DNA from: Pseudomonas congelans
GTDB taxonomy: Bacteria; Pseudomonadota; Gammaproteobacteria; Pseudomonadales; Pseudomonadaceae
Direction of reading: 5' to 3'
Length of the DNA: 64,000 bases
Assembly (NCBI RefSeq): GCF_900103225.1
Contig: NZ_FNJH01000001.1
Location: 1,207,533 to 1,271,532, forward strand
Position numbers and translations under genes: made by a program. The notes under the pieces are model-generated. The model made no database searches and was not told the origin of the DNA. It was given only the letters and a program-made list of their open reading frames with translations. Shown here piece by piece: positions 36,058 to 44,848 of the stretch; positions within the stretch are counted from its first letter, which is position 1, and every line of letters starts with the position of its first letter.

Positions 36058-37116
36058 CTAATGCTCCGATGGATCGAAACTCATCAAATATTTGACAAAT
36101 GAACTCGGCCAGTGATTCAACGCGACATACTCAGTGATAAACTTTTCATCTTTAGTGCTCGCCACCATTACCTGTACAAGGAAGAAAATACAAGAGCCGA
36201 ATGGTATTTTCTTAGGGCCGAGTGAAACTTGACTCGCTACATCTTCGATTCGCACAATTATCGCATGACGAAATTCGTTGAGTTTAGATTCAAGTTCTGA
36301 AATAGTTAGAACTCCCAATTGCTGAAGACCCTCCATCACCCTAGGGACCACTTCGCTAGAGTAAAGCGGTATACCCCTTATCTTAGCAATAGCTTGATCG
36401 ATATCGAGACACACTGCATTAGATGCAATAAAATTAGATAAGGATATTTTATCTAATAAAATTTCAGCATCTCCTTTCTTCATCCGATCTTTAACACTAG
36501 AGTCATACGTATCCAAATCTTTCCGTATACCGATAAACTCTTGATCCGCCAATTCCAATAGACCTGCTAATCGAGAGAAGCGTCGCCTTATGGTTCTAGG
36601 AACCTACACCGCGCTTTTATAGCCAATATCATGCTCTATTTCCGCCCATGTATGCTGAAGTATAGATCGAATTTGAATTTCTACTTTTAGCTCTCCAAAC
36701 CCCGAATACTCTTGAAGAGAACTGCGAGACTTATTGAGTGATGCTACATAATGGAGTGATAGGTATCCAAACCTATCAGGATCTAGCGACGCGCGCTTAT
36801 CTATAGAGTTGGATCTGTCAATCTTAAACTCGCGCTCGATCAGCTTAGCGACTACATCTACATCTTCCAAAAAAAGAGTAATAATTCTAACACCGGCTAA
36901 GTCGGTTATTTCCCCAAGCGTCTCGTAAGAACTCTTTTTCTCCACCTTATTAGAGAAACTTTCTACCGTTTTACATCTCTGAGTTATTGAATGAACTGCG
37001 ATACCATTCACCGATAGCAAACGTTCAATCAATCCGGCAACAGATCTAGAGAGCGCCTCGTAAGCACTGCGACTCGAAGCGAACTCAGTAACTAAAATCC
37101 CTGTTTCAGTAGTCAT
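36058..37116 (-). pseudogene. RelA/SpoT-domain (toxSAS-like) alarmone synthetase interrupted by an amber codon
   Basis: The first 170 codons encode a ppGpp-synthetase domain: QRCKTVESFSNKV (ATP side), GEITDLAGVRIITLF, FGYLSLHYV and EIQIRSILQHTWAEIEHDIGYKS, all hallmark motifs. A TAG follows at 36604-36606. Beyond it the same frame stays open (VPRTIRRRFSRLAGLLELADQEF...) for another 180 codons to 36058, so one substitution, such as GAG to TAG, split a protein of about 352 residues. The size and lone arrangement resemble small alarmone synthetase toxins. The DNA is AT-rich compared with the core. The 170-residue fragment might retain or lose activity. Confidence 0.8.
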
Positions 37117-37246
37117 TTATTTTCCAAGAAAAAATTGTGCGCGTTGCAGGATCCGCGCCACGAAATCGCAGCGCCGAATATTGTGGCGCTGGAGTCTCAC
37201 CGCATGAGCATGCTGATCATTCAGCAAGATCCGAGTGATTGGTTAA

Positions 37247-37459
37247 TCATCCCCGAATGAGAGGTCGCTGCTCGGCGCAGAAATTCGTCCACTTGCCAGC
37301 TGCAGCGCTTGCTGCGCTCTCCAGCTCCCAGTACTTCTCTAGCGCGCTCGGAGCCTCCAGCTCTGGATCGTTTTCCAAAAACGCTTTTGCAGCATCCATT
37401 TTTTCACCGAAGATATTTGAAAGCCTGTTTGCCTCAAGAAAATATTCGCGACGTTTCAT
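37247..37459 (-). CDS. Small phage-like protein of unknown function
   Basis: 70 residues with AAAGGAG ideally placed before the ATG. It is helical and acidic in the middle (ENDPELEAPSALEKYWELESAASAAAGKW), with no membrane segment. The strong ribosome site argues that it is real; I do not recognise it. Confidence 0.5.
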   Translation of the reverse strand: MKRREYFLEANRLSNIFGEKMDAAKAFLENDPELEAPSALEKYWELESAASAAAGKWTNFCAEQRPLIRG

Positions 37460-37565
37460 TTGCAGCTCCTTTGATCCGGCTCCGTACCGGCCATCATCTA
37501 TAGCTCACCCCAAACCAATTTGCCACCACCGGACACGGAGGGCGGCGCATGCATGGAGAAACGCC

Positions 37566-38174
37566 ATGAGCCAGTTTTACCTGCAGGACAGCCGAAGCTA
37601 CGTTGGCGACGGCCTGACTTTCTGGGCGCTGGGCGGCGGTTACACGACCAGCCTCGATAAGGCCGAGCTGTTTACCCTGGAGCAGGCCACAGCGAAAAGG
37701 GACACAGACATCTCGTGGCCAAAATCCTATATCGACGAGCGCGCGCATGTGGGCGTCGATCATCAGTACATCAGCAAGACCGACTCAGCAGCACAGCCGA
37801 CTGAGGGATGCCAGTGCGTTTTGCAGATCCAGCAGCAATGGAACGGCAACGACATTTTCTTTGCCAAGTGGCCCATCGGCGGCACTGACCGACTTGAGCG
37901 CGCGGACAGGCTGACCCTCGAAGCGGCCACCGCTATCGGCGACGATGAGCTGATCATCTGGCCGCTGGATTACATCGTCACTCGCGCCAGGCGTTTGGTG
38001 CATCGGCAAGATGTGGACCTGAAACAAGCTCTGCGCGGCACCGGCATCACGCCACCGAAGCCGCGACGCATCCGCAAACAGGTATTCAACTGTCAGGGCT
38101 GCGGACGCTTCATTGCAGTCAGTGAATGCTACTTGTCCGATCGCCAAAATTGCGGTGCGGACAACCACCCCTAA
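37566..38174 (+). CDS. Phage-associated hypothetical protein with C-terminal zinc knuckle
   Basis: 202 residues from the ATG at 37566 with GGAG upstream. Two related halves are visible: FWALGGGYTTSLDKAELFTLEQATAKRDTD with WPKSYI, and WPIGGTDRLERADRLTLEAATAIGDDELIIWPLDYI, an internal duplication. Both read like a module with an alpha-helical LTLEAAT core followed by a WP-x3-YI strand. The C-terminus has CQGCGRF plus two later cysteines, a probable zinc knuckle. Similar proteins accompany pseudomonad prophages. Function unknown. Confidence 0.6.
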   Translation: MSQFYLQDSRSYVGDGLTFWALGGGYTTSLDKAELFTLEQATAKRDTDISWPKSYIDERAHVGVDHQYISKTDSAAQPTEGCQCVLQIQQQWNGNDIFFAKWPIGGTDRLERADRLTLEAATAIGDDELIIWPLDYIVTRARRLVHRQDVDLKQALRGTGITPPKPRRIRKQVFNCQGCGRFIAVSECYLSDRQNCGADNHP

Positions 38175-38183
38175 CCCCCACCC

Positions 38184-38372
38184 TCACTTATTGCGCTGAA
38201 CACCCCCAACGCTGACCAGCGCATCACGGTAGCGCGCTATTGCGATGATCTGCCGAACGACGGCGATCAGCTCGGCATGGCTTGGGCCTTCGAAGTTTTC
38301 CAGAAGCAGATTCGGTATCTCGGCTTCTTCCGCGATTGCCTCAAGCGCTTCTGTATCACTTTTCAAAGTCAT
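38184..38372 (-). CDS. Small acidic phage-like protein
   Basis: 62 residues, predicted helical (SDTEALEAIAEEAEIPNLLLENFEGPSHAELIAVVRQIIAIARYRDAL). The ribosome site is weak. It is convergent with the previous gene, 9 bp away. It is probably a real accessory gene, but the evidence is only composition and packing. Confidence 0.4.
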   Translation of the reverse strand: MTLKSDTEALEAIAEEAEIPNLLLENFEGPSHAELIAVVRQIIAIARYRDALVSVGGVQRNK

Positions 38373-38450
38373 AGCGATGCCCTGCCCGTCGTGTTCGAGA
38401 GAGCTTCATGCGCGTATAGACGATGGCTGACGCAATTTTCAATGCCAGCC

Positions 38451-38684
38451 TCAACGGAATATAAAAACTGCCGCTATCGCAATCACAGCAACGACTCCAA
38501 ATACCATCCGTGCGGGCCAGGGAGCTGTTAGCCAAACGCCGGTAACCCCAGCAATCTGACCAATGTTTTTCTCGCTGAAATAGCGGCCAGAGGGTGGCTC
38601 CCGAAAAGGATTACCGCGATGGGGGCAGGAAAAGGCTTTATCGGAGATCTTTGCATTGCATTCAGGGCAGTCAATTAAGCTCAT
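38451..38684 (-). CDS. Zinc-ribbon plus membrane-helix small protein (one cysteine lost)
   Basis: 77 residues. The N-terminal double knuckle MSLIDCPECNAKISDKAFSCPHRGNP matches the common CPECG...CPHCG zinc ribbon, but the last cysteine is Arg (CPHRG). A C-terminal membrane helix (MVFGVVAVIAIAAVFIF) follows. Intact relatives have four cysteines, so zinc binding may be impaired. The ribosome site is poor (AT-rich). Confidence 0.5.
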   Translation of the reverse strand: MSLIDCPECNAKISDKAFSCPHRGNPFREPPSGRYFSEKNIGQIAGVTGVWLTAPWPARMVFGVVAVIAIAAVFIFR

Positions 38685-38814
38685 GATTTTTTGTCCGTTT
38701 TAATTAATGGCTGCAAACCAATATGAATACTCCATTTTCTCATTTTGGTTCTGCGGAAAATTAGTTTAAACCCTTCCTACTCAACGACTCACGCCACCCC
38801 GGCGAGGATGAACT

Positions 38815-39744
38815 ATGTCCGCTCACCAGCAATACCCGCCCCTGAAATACGGAAGCGTGTGCAGCGGCATTGAGGCCGCGACCGCAGCCTGGCACCCGCA
38901 GGGCATGGAACCGGTGTGGTTCGCCGATATTGAACCCTTCCCCAGCGCCGTACTGGCTCACCACTACCCTCGCACGCCGAACTTTGGCGACATGACCACG
39001 CTCGGGGCCCTAGTGCTGGCCGGCAAGATAGTAGCCCCGGACGTTCTCGTCGGCGGAACGCCGTGCCAAGCGTTCAGTGTCGCCGGCATGAGACAGGGCA
39101 TGCTCGACCCGCGCGGTGCCCTAACCATCAAATATGTAGAGCTTGCAGATGCAGTTGACCATGTTCGAACCAGTCGAAACCAACCCGAAAGCATCATCGT
39201 CTGGGAGAACGTCCCCGGTGTCCTTTCCGACAAAGGCAACGCCTTCGGATGCTTTCTTGGCGCGCTTGCTGGGGAATACTGCGAACTGCAGCCTCCAGGG
39301 AAACGGTGGCAGGACGCTGATTGTATGTATGGACCCAAAAGAACAATTGCGTGGCGGATATTGGACGCCCAATATTTCGGACTGGCCCAACGACGCCGCC
39401 GTGTGTTCCTTGTCGCAAGTGCTCGAGCAGACTTCGATCCCACCGCGGTACTTTTTGAGCGCGAAGGCGTGCGCCGGGATAATGCGCCGCGCCGAGGCGA
39501 GGGGCAAGACGTTACCGGAACAGCTCCTTTCGGCCCTGCACTCCAGTGCGGATGCGGACATGTGTTCAGCGAAGAGTTAGGCCATTACGGGTGCCCGAAC
39601 TGCGAGGGTGATGAGGGGCCAGCGGTGAGCATGTTCGGCGGCATACCAGCATTCGGCGGGCACGGCTTGTCCGGATCGGTTGAGCGAGCGGCAACGCTTA
39701 CAGCCAGCGGTGCTGATGAGGTGCGTGGCTTGACAGCGTTTTAA
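38815..39744 (+). CDS. C5-cytosine DNA methyltransferase, C-terminally truncated phage type
   Basis: 309 residues. Motif I region CSGIEAATAAW and motif IV GGTPCQAFSVAG (catalytic Cys84) are followed by motif VI WENVPGVLS and motif VIII QRRRRVFLV. A zinc-finger-like CGCGHVF...CPNC insert is present, and the protein then ends at VRGLTAF. Motifs IX and X and most of the target recognition domain, which complete the fold in phage Dcm proteins, are missing. It is probably inactive, a relic of a prophage. The bases after the stop do not continue the family. Confidence 0.8.
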   Translation: MSAHQQYPPLKYGSVCSGIEAATAAWHPQGMEPVWFADIEPFPSAVLAHHYPRTPNFGDMTTLGALVLAGKIVAPDVLVGGTPCQAFSVAGMRQGMLDPRGALTIKYVELADAVDHVRTSRNQPESIIVWENVPGVLSDKGNAFGCFLGALAGEYCELQPPGKRWQDADCMYGPKRTIAWRILDAQYFGLAQRRRRVFLVASARADFDPTAVLFEREGVRRDNAPRRGEGQDVTGTAPFGPALQCGCGHVFSEELGHYGCPNCEGDEGPAVSMFGGIPAFGGHGLSGSVERAATLTASGADEVRGLTAF

Positions 39745-39789
39745 CGACAGTTGCCTTGAACAACTGGTTCATGGCTGAACCGCTTGTCG

Positions 39790-39818
39790 CCAGCTACTGC
39801 AGGAACGGCAGTAGCTGG
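39790..39818. repeat. Perfect 11-bp hairpin between methyltransferase and chemoreceptor
   Basis: CCAGCTACTGC and GCAGTAGCTGG flank a 7-nt loop. There is no T tract, so it is not a standard terminator. It lies where the truncated methyltransferase meets the chemoreceptor promoter region. Confidence 0.6.
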
Positions 39819-39874
39819 CCGATACGAATTACCCTTCTAGTTCGGATAGGGAAATCAAGGAAGGCTACACTACG

Positions 39875-41515
39875 ATGAATCTCTTACGCGGCACTATGTT
39901 ATCAACACGCCTAATATCTGCGTTTGTAGTATGCGCAGTTGTCACGCTAGGTGTCGGCCTTGTCGGATACACCGGTATCACTGGCCTCAAAAACAGCGTA
40001 GATGGGATCGTCAGTAACAACCTCGTATCGGTGTACAACACGAGTAACGCACGCTCAAATGCTATAGCGCACTATCGCGACTTGCACCGCGCACTGCTGT
40101 ATAAATTTGCAAAGGCAGACCAAGCCCGGTATAACGAGGCTTTGAAGTCCTTAGCAGACAACCAAAAAGAAGTAGAGCAACTTTTCAATGCATATCGGCA
40201 AACGCCTCTGGAAGACGATGAAAGAGCGGCAGGTGATCAGTTTGAAAAAGACTGGCCCGCGTACATTAACGCATCCTCTCGCGTGATCGAATTAGCGGCG
40301 AAAGGTGACCTCGAAAGCGCGAGCAAGATATTCGGACAAGAGGTGGATCCTGCATACAAGAAAGTAAACGATGAGTTAAAAGCAATAGTAGCGTCCAACA
40401 AGCGCCAGAGTGATGACGTCGCAGTAGAAGCCGCAAAGACTTCGAGCGCCGCATATGGTTCATTGGGCATAGGCGTAGTTATCGCGTTTGTTGCTGCAAT
40501 TATTCTGGGCTTATTGGTCACACGCTCGATCACTCGACCGCTTTTGGGTGCTCTACGGACCGCAAAACAAGTGGCCGACGGCGACCTTTCCCAACAAATT
40601 GATGTAACCGGAAATGACGAGATCAGCACACTGCAATCAGCACTCAGCACGATGCAAGTTAATCTAAGAAATACCATTAGCGAAATTGCTAATGCGGCAG
40701 ATCAATTGGCATCTGCGTCCGAAGAGTTGAATGCAGTTACGGAGGAAAGCTCCAAAGCGCTGATACGCCAGAACGATGAAATCCAGCAAGCCGCTACGGC
40801 GGTGAACGAGATGACAGCAGCGGTAGAGGAAGTGGCGCGCAATGCCTCAGGCGCGTCTGAGTCCTCTGAAGAAACTAGCCGCAGTGCTATTGAAGGACGT
40901 GATCAAGTAAAGAATGCCGTTGGATCGGTTAATACTATGGCAGAGCAGATTTCTCAATCGACTGAAAAGGTCACGGTACTCGCCACGAGAGTCAATGAGA
41001 TCACAGGCGTTCTCGCAGTCATCCAGTCCATAGCCCAGCAAACCAACCTTTTGGCATTGAATGCCGCAATTGAGGCAGCCAGGGCTGGCGAGCAGGGTCG
41101 CGGCTTTGCGGTAGTCGCCGATGAAGTGCGCGCCCTTGCACACCGAACGCAGGCATCGACCGCGGACATTGAGGCTATGATGGCCCAAATTCGTGCAGGT
41201 GCGGATGAAGCAGTGATCTCTATGAATAACAGTAGGAGCCTTGCAGGAGAAACCCGTGATCAAGCGATTCAGGCAGGTCACGCGCTAGACAGAATCACCG
41301 AAGGTGTCTCAATGATTAATGAGAAAAATCTCGTGATCGCGAGTGCCGCCGAAGAGCAGGCTCACGTAGCTCGAGAGGTGGATCGAAACCTGATTAATAT
41401 TCAAGATATCTCCACTCAGACTGCGACTGGCGCACACCAAACCAATGCCTCGAGCGCAGAGCTTTCTCGACTTGCCGCCTCATTTGGAGTATTGGTCAAT
41501 AAGTTCAAGACCTGA
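39875..41515 (+). CDS. Methyl-accepting chemotaxis protein (4HB_MCP-type sensor)
   Basis: 546 residues, apparently complete. A first membrane helix ([20 protein letters not shown]) and a periplasmic four-helix-bundle sensor (about 35-185) are followed by a second helix ([19 protein letters not shown]). HAMP spans about 210-265. The signalling tip [43 protein letters not shown] hairpin is present, with methylation-type EEVARNA regions either side. AAGGAAGG precedes the ATG. It lies in accessory DNA downstream of a broken phage gene, so it may be an acquired receptor; the ligand is unknown. Confidence 0.93.
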   Translation: MNLLRGTMLSTRLISAFVVCAVVTLGVGLVGYTGITGLKNSVDGIVSNNLVSVYNTSNARSNAIAHYRDLHRALLYKFAKADQARYNEALKSLADNQKEVEQLFNAYRQTPLEDDERAAGDQFEKDWPAYINASSRVIELAAKGDLESASKIFGQEVDPAYKKVNDELKAIVASNKRQSDDVAVEAAKTSSAAYGSLGIGVVIAFVAAIILGLLVTRSITRPLLGALRTAKQVADGDLSQQIDVTGNDEISTLQSALSTMQVNLRNTISEIANAADQLASASEELNAVTEESSKALIRQNDEIQQAATAVNEMTAAVEEVARNASGASESSEETSRSAIEGRDQVKNAVGSVNTMAEQISQSTEKVTVLATRVNEITGVLAVIQSIAQQTNLLALNAAIEAARAGEQGRGFAVVADEVRALAHRTQASTADIEAMMAQIRAGADEAVISMNNSRSLAGETRDQAIQAGHALDRITEGVSMINEKNLVIASAAEEQAHVAREVDRNLINIQDISTQTATGAHQTNASSAELSRLAASFGVLVNKFKT

Positions 41516-42106
41516 AAAAGTTGATCAGAACGCGCTTGTATACAGTAGGCATCTGGCAATAGCGCGTTCAGATGCCTATGTGCTTGCGCAAAGATCTTCC
41601 GCCTCACTTGAGGCGCGAGAACGGCACGCCGCTAGCCTGGCCTGAAATCCCATCGCCCCCACATGTCGTGAAAATCAGCTGCGCTGCCGCAGATCTTGTT
41701 TTGCGGCAGCTGTTTTAATAGCGGCAGCGTTAATCACAGTCTGGGATGTTACGGCACGGATCATTGGGCTTCGAGTGCTGTGGAATACGCATCGCTACCG
41801 GTATGGGCGCTGATTTCGAATCCTTGTCAGCTTTCTGTTGAGCGCGCCCAAGTAGCCATCGGGTCGAGCGCCTGCAAGCCATTTCCCGCAGCGACATCAG
41901 GGCGGAAGGATTGGAATGCCGCCAGAACTGGCGAGTGACGACGTATCGCCCAATTATCGCACTGGTATCTCGCCGCATGGCACAGCAACCCATGGGTCTG
42001 GGTCGTCGAGCTCAAACGCTTTATGCCGTGAGCCAGCTATAACGGGACTGGTCAGAAATGACGCGTCTGAACGCACCCAGGCGCTGTTGAGGCTCGGCGG
42101 AAAGGC
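41516..42106. other. Gene-poor decayed DNA
   Basis: About 590 bp after the chemoreceptor with no intact gene. It contains a strong hairpin (GCTGCCGCA at 41683-41691 with TGCGGCAGC at 41702-41710) and the decayed copy of a small secreted-protein gene listed separately. The rest shows no feature I can support. Confidence 0.5.
41730..41831 (-). pseudogene. Decayed paralogue of the small secreted protein at 44055-44312
   Basis: The last 33 codons read ADKDSKSAPIPVAMRIPQH...DPCRNIPDCD. They match the tail of the gene 2.3 kb away (SKDSKAAPIQLAMRIPQH...DPCRFTPKDCG). The two DNA stretches are also alike beyond the stop, including a gcggcag hairpin. Upstream of the tail this copy has no signal peptide, so only the C-terminal part survives. 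Confidence 0.65.
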
Positions 42107-42322
42107 TTAATGAATGCCGGGCATATCGTTCGAAGCGTCATCGGTTGCCGCTATGAAGTCATGCCAGGCTAAAAAGGCGTGATAATGACGGTCAGTTGCC
42201 TCCTCCCAAAAAGCCCCTTCAATTTCCTTCGCGGAAACCATCATCATCATTTTAGTTATAGATGCATCCAGTTCCACCAAAAGTTCATGAGCCTTGAATC
42301 GGAAATGGTCTTGGAGTGGCAT
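42107..42322 (-). CDS. Small hypothetical protein
   Basis: 71 residues with AAGGAT 7 nt before the ATG. Mostly helical (RFKAHELLVELDASITKMMMMVSAKEIEGAFWEEATDRHYHAFLAWHDFI). Not recognised; the ribosome site and reasonable composition support it as a real gene. The 450 bp upstream of it (42330-42780) show no clear gene, only a possible 55-codon relic at 42392-42559. Confidence 0.5.
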   Translation of the reverse strand: MPLQDHFRFKAHELLVELDASITKMMMMVSAKEIEGAFWEEATDRHYHAFLAWHDFIAATDDASNDMPGIH

Positions 42323-42778
42323 TTTGAAGATCCTTGTAGATGACCTGACCAGAAAAACACCGGCCTATGACCCACCTAAAGAAGCTGACACGTGAATTCA
42401 TCGATCAGTCTCATTGAACTGACCGGCGGTAAAACGTTGGACATCAACAGGATTTACTTGAGGAACAATTCGTGGTCGATCCAAGACGAGTTTTTGGGCC
42501 TATTCCCCTTTCAGCCTCCAAACGCAAAACAGCGGCGACAATCGCGGTTACAACGATAAAAAATCACCCTGCCAACCCAAAATAGCGACGTTTGCAAGTA
42601 TGCAACCTCAAAGTGATCTGCCGCTTCGGCCCTTATTGGCGGGTAGCTGACGGCGATTGCCACCTATCTCACAATAAAAATCAGCTCTCCCCTGTCAGTC
42701 ATTGCCATGCCTACCTGAGCCTGCCGAGGTACTGCTCGCGCATTGAGCAGACCCGGTCATCGATGATTCTGAAAATCA

Positions 42779-43121
42779 TCATGGTGCCTGACCAGACATT
42801 GCCGTCCGCCGCCCGCTGAGCTTGGCACTGCGCGGGCCGTAAACCTCATCCGCCATTGTGGTGCATTCCATGACCTGTCCTTGGTTCTGCACCAACTCCT
42901 GCTGGCTGCCCAGCAGCGAGGCAATCCCCCACACTCCCAGGCACGCCAACAGCGGCAGCCCGCTTGTTGCGCTCTTTGGCGAACTCGTCAGCCCGAGCCT
43001 CGGCATCTTTGCGGATCACCACTTCGGAGTCGATCAGTTCGTTAAGCCTGCGGACGGTGTCGATATCGGCATGTCCATGTCGCGATCGGTCGCATCCTTG
43101 GAGAGGACTTTCCTCAACCAC
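42779..43121 (-). pseudogene. Frameshifted remnant of a small membrane protein
   Basis: One frame (to about 42960) gives RLNELIDSEVVIRKDAEARADEFAKERNKRA. A second frame continues with GLPLLACLGVWGIASLLGSQQELVQNQGQVMECTTMADEVYGP to the stop at 42779. Joined by one frameshift they make a charged helix followed by one membrane helix and a short tail. I cannot name the family. Confidence 0.45.
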
Positions 43122-43266
43122 AAGAAGTCACCCAGCAGGATTGGACCTGTACCGCCCGGTCAGCCAAGTAGCTTTGCCTGGACCAAGGTCGCTTGGATCC
43201 CTCTCCACCCCTGAAATAAAAAAGACGCATCAGTATGGCGAGCCTTGTCAAAAGAAAATCGCTCAG

Positions 43267-43539
43267 TTAAACCCTGCCAGATTTTTGCGTCTTGGGATCG
43301 AGATAATCCTGACCGGATCGAGTTATCTGGATAACCCAATCCTTAGAAACCAAAAGGAGGCCTGAATCAACACAGCGGTTTGCCAGATAGAAGAATTCCG
43401 CTTCCTCTAGAGGTCTGCTGACGTTTCCACTGGATGATCTCCACTTTTCAAGAAGATCATCAAGATGAATCCCGCTAGAAACAGCGTAAGCCGGAAGCAG
43501 ACTCAGTAAATGCTTAATCCTAAGCGAATCGCGTTCCAT
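43267..43539 (-). CDS. Small DUF2513-like hypothetical protein
   Basis: 90 residues from an ATG with AAGGGA 8 nt upstream. The start MERDSLRIKHLLSLLP and the body EEAEFFYLANRCVDSGLLLVSKDWVIQITRSGQDYLD resemble the winged-helix-like DUF2513 family common in phage and accessory DNA. That assignment is by memory of pattern only. Confidence 0.5.
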   Translation of the reverse strand: MERDSLRIKHLLSLLPAYAVSSGIHLDDLLEKWRSSSGNVSRPLEEAEFFYLANRCVDSGLLLVSKDWVIQITRSGQDYLDPKTQKSGRV

Positions 43540-44054
43540 GTGAATATCCCTTCCAAACCTCGGAAAGGCTTTATTACCACACACCCGAGCAATATCAAAG
43601 TGCCATTATCATTTAAAGACACCCGGCCGACTACCGCGTAGCTAAAATAGGCGCGAATGACGTTTTTGCCGAGCTTGGTAATCTGAGGTCCAAGGAGGTC
43701 TCACCTACGCCATGCGCCTTGGAGGCGAATATGCATAGCTGTTCCTGCTTAGCAGGTCGCGGTAGTATTTCTTCGATCAGAGCGCAATCAAAGAACCGGT
43801 GGCAGCAAGCTCTATCGCCCGCCTGGCTCAGAACGTTGACGATCGAGCGGGAAGTGACCGAGTGGCTTGTTGAGCCCACAATAACCAGGCTGCTGGCGGG
43901 CAGTCATGCAAACGCGAGATCCGCAATCTGCCCTGGATCGGTTTGAAGTGGGCGGGCAAGAAGAACGCCACGCGTTCTTAGCCTGGAGAACATAATGCTG
44001 ATGCAGTACTGCCGCAAATCTCATTTTGCGGCAGCTGCGTTAATTGCGGCAGCT
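43540..44054. other. Gene-poor stretch with a strong hairpin
   Basis: No supported gene. Open frames on both strands look random. CTGCCGCAAA (44009-44018) pairs perfectly with TTTGCGGCAG (44025-44034) just after the stop of the small secreted-protein gene and may end its transcript. Confidence 0.5.
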
Positions 44055-44312
44055 TTAGCCGCAATCTTTTGGGGTAAAACGGCATGGATCATCGAAATTC
44101 GTGTGCTGTGGAATACGCATCGCTAACTGTATAGGGGCTGCTTTCGAATCCTTGGAGGCATTGCCTGCGCCCTGAACAAGCGCATATTTCCCATCGACTG
44201 CAGGAGCGGATGGCTTGGAAGCCGCAGCGAATGCCATGCCTTGCAGCCCAATCACTGCGACAGTTGTCACGACAAACCCTTTCAGCACGGATATTTTTGT
44301 AATGCTGTTCAT
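44055..44312 (-). CDS. Small secreted protein with a two-cysteine tail
   Basis: 85 residues. A clear signal peptide (FVVTTVAVIGLQGMAFAAA) is followed by a mature part of roughly 55 residues, low in complexity at first (SKPSAPAVDGKYALVQGAGNASKDSK). It ends AAPIQLAMRIPQH...DPC-x5-DCG, where the two cysteines could form a disulphide. A decayed copy of the C-terminal third lies at 41730, so the tail is the conserved part. I do not recognise the family; it could be a secreted peptide, but no export or immunity gene is adjacent. Confidence 0.6.
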   Translation of the reverse strand: MNSITKISVLKGFVVTTVAVIGLQGMAFAAASKPSAPAVDGKYALVQGAGNASKDSKAAPIQLAMRIPQHTNFDDPCRFTPKDCG

Positions 44313-44517
44313 GGTATTTCCTCTGGGTTGTTAAAAGCTCGATCTAAGAGCCTCTGCTTCATATGTTGCATGGCAGATAAACTGCCATACAAATACTGTA
44401 CCTACTTTATGACAACAGCTGCATCGCGCTAAAGGTGAATAAAATTTCATCGTACTGGGTGCCACAAACTCAGCTTGACTCCCCAATGCTCTAGACACCG
44501 TGTCTTTCTCATCGAAG

Positions 44518-44706
44518 CTATAGCAAATAACTCAATTTCAGCCGTATAGCGAGATGGATGGCTGCTACGCCTACTCCGCCCGCAACAGCGACTACGCCGA
44601 AGACTGGCCGCCGCGCCTCCTCCAGAGACAGAGACGTTAGTTCTAACCCTGGACCCATCATGAACGTGACTAATGCTTTCATTGAAATCAATTCGTTTTT
44701 GTTCAT
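44518..44706 (-). CDS. Possible 62-residue peptide with C-terminal membrane helix
   Basis: MNKNELISMKALVTFMMGPGLELTSLSLEEARRP is followed by a Gly/Ala/Val-rich helix (VFGVVAVAGGVGVAAIHLAI). The Shine-Dalgarno is weak, so this is tentative. Confidence 0.25.
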   Translation of the reverse strand: MNKNELISMKALVTFMMGPGLELTSLSLEEARRPVFGVVAVAGGVGVAAIHLAIRLKLSYLL

Positions 44707-44848
44707 GTAGGTAACCGGCCTAAAATCCTTGCAGCTCTTCACCCTCCGCAGAATTACGGTGGCTGATTGAAGAAACGGACGTCGGTCAAAGCTAAAAGGG
44801 GCAAAGCCCACTCAGGTTCTGCCTCACAAATAAGGGCGCCAAGCCAAG

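Noticed and set aside
36601..36640. hrp-box-like GGAACC sequence
   Set aside because: The second half CCAC does not occur at the needed 15-16 nt distance; no type III effector gene follows.
43719..43946. 75-codon plus-strand open frame
   Set aside because: No ribosome site, random composition and no recognisable product in gene-poor DNA.
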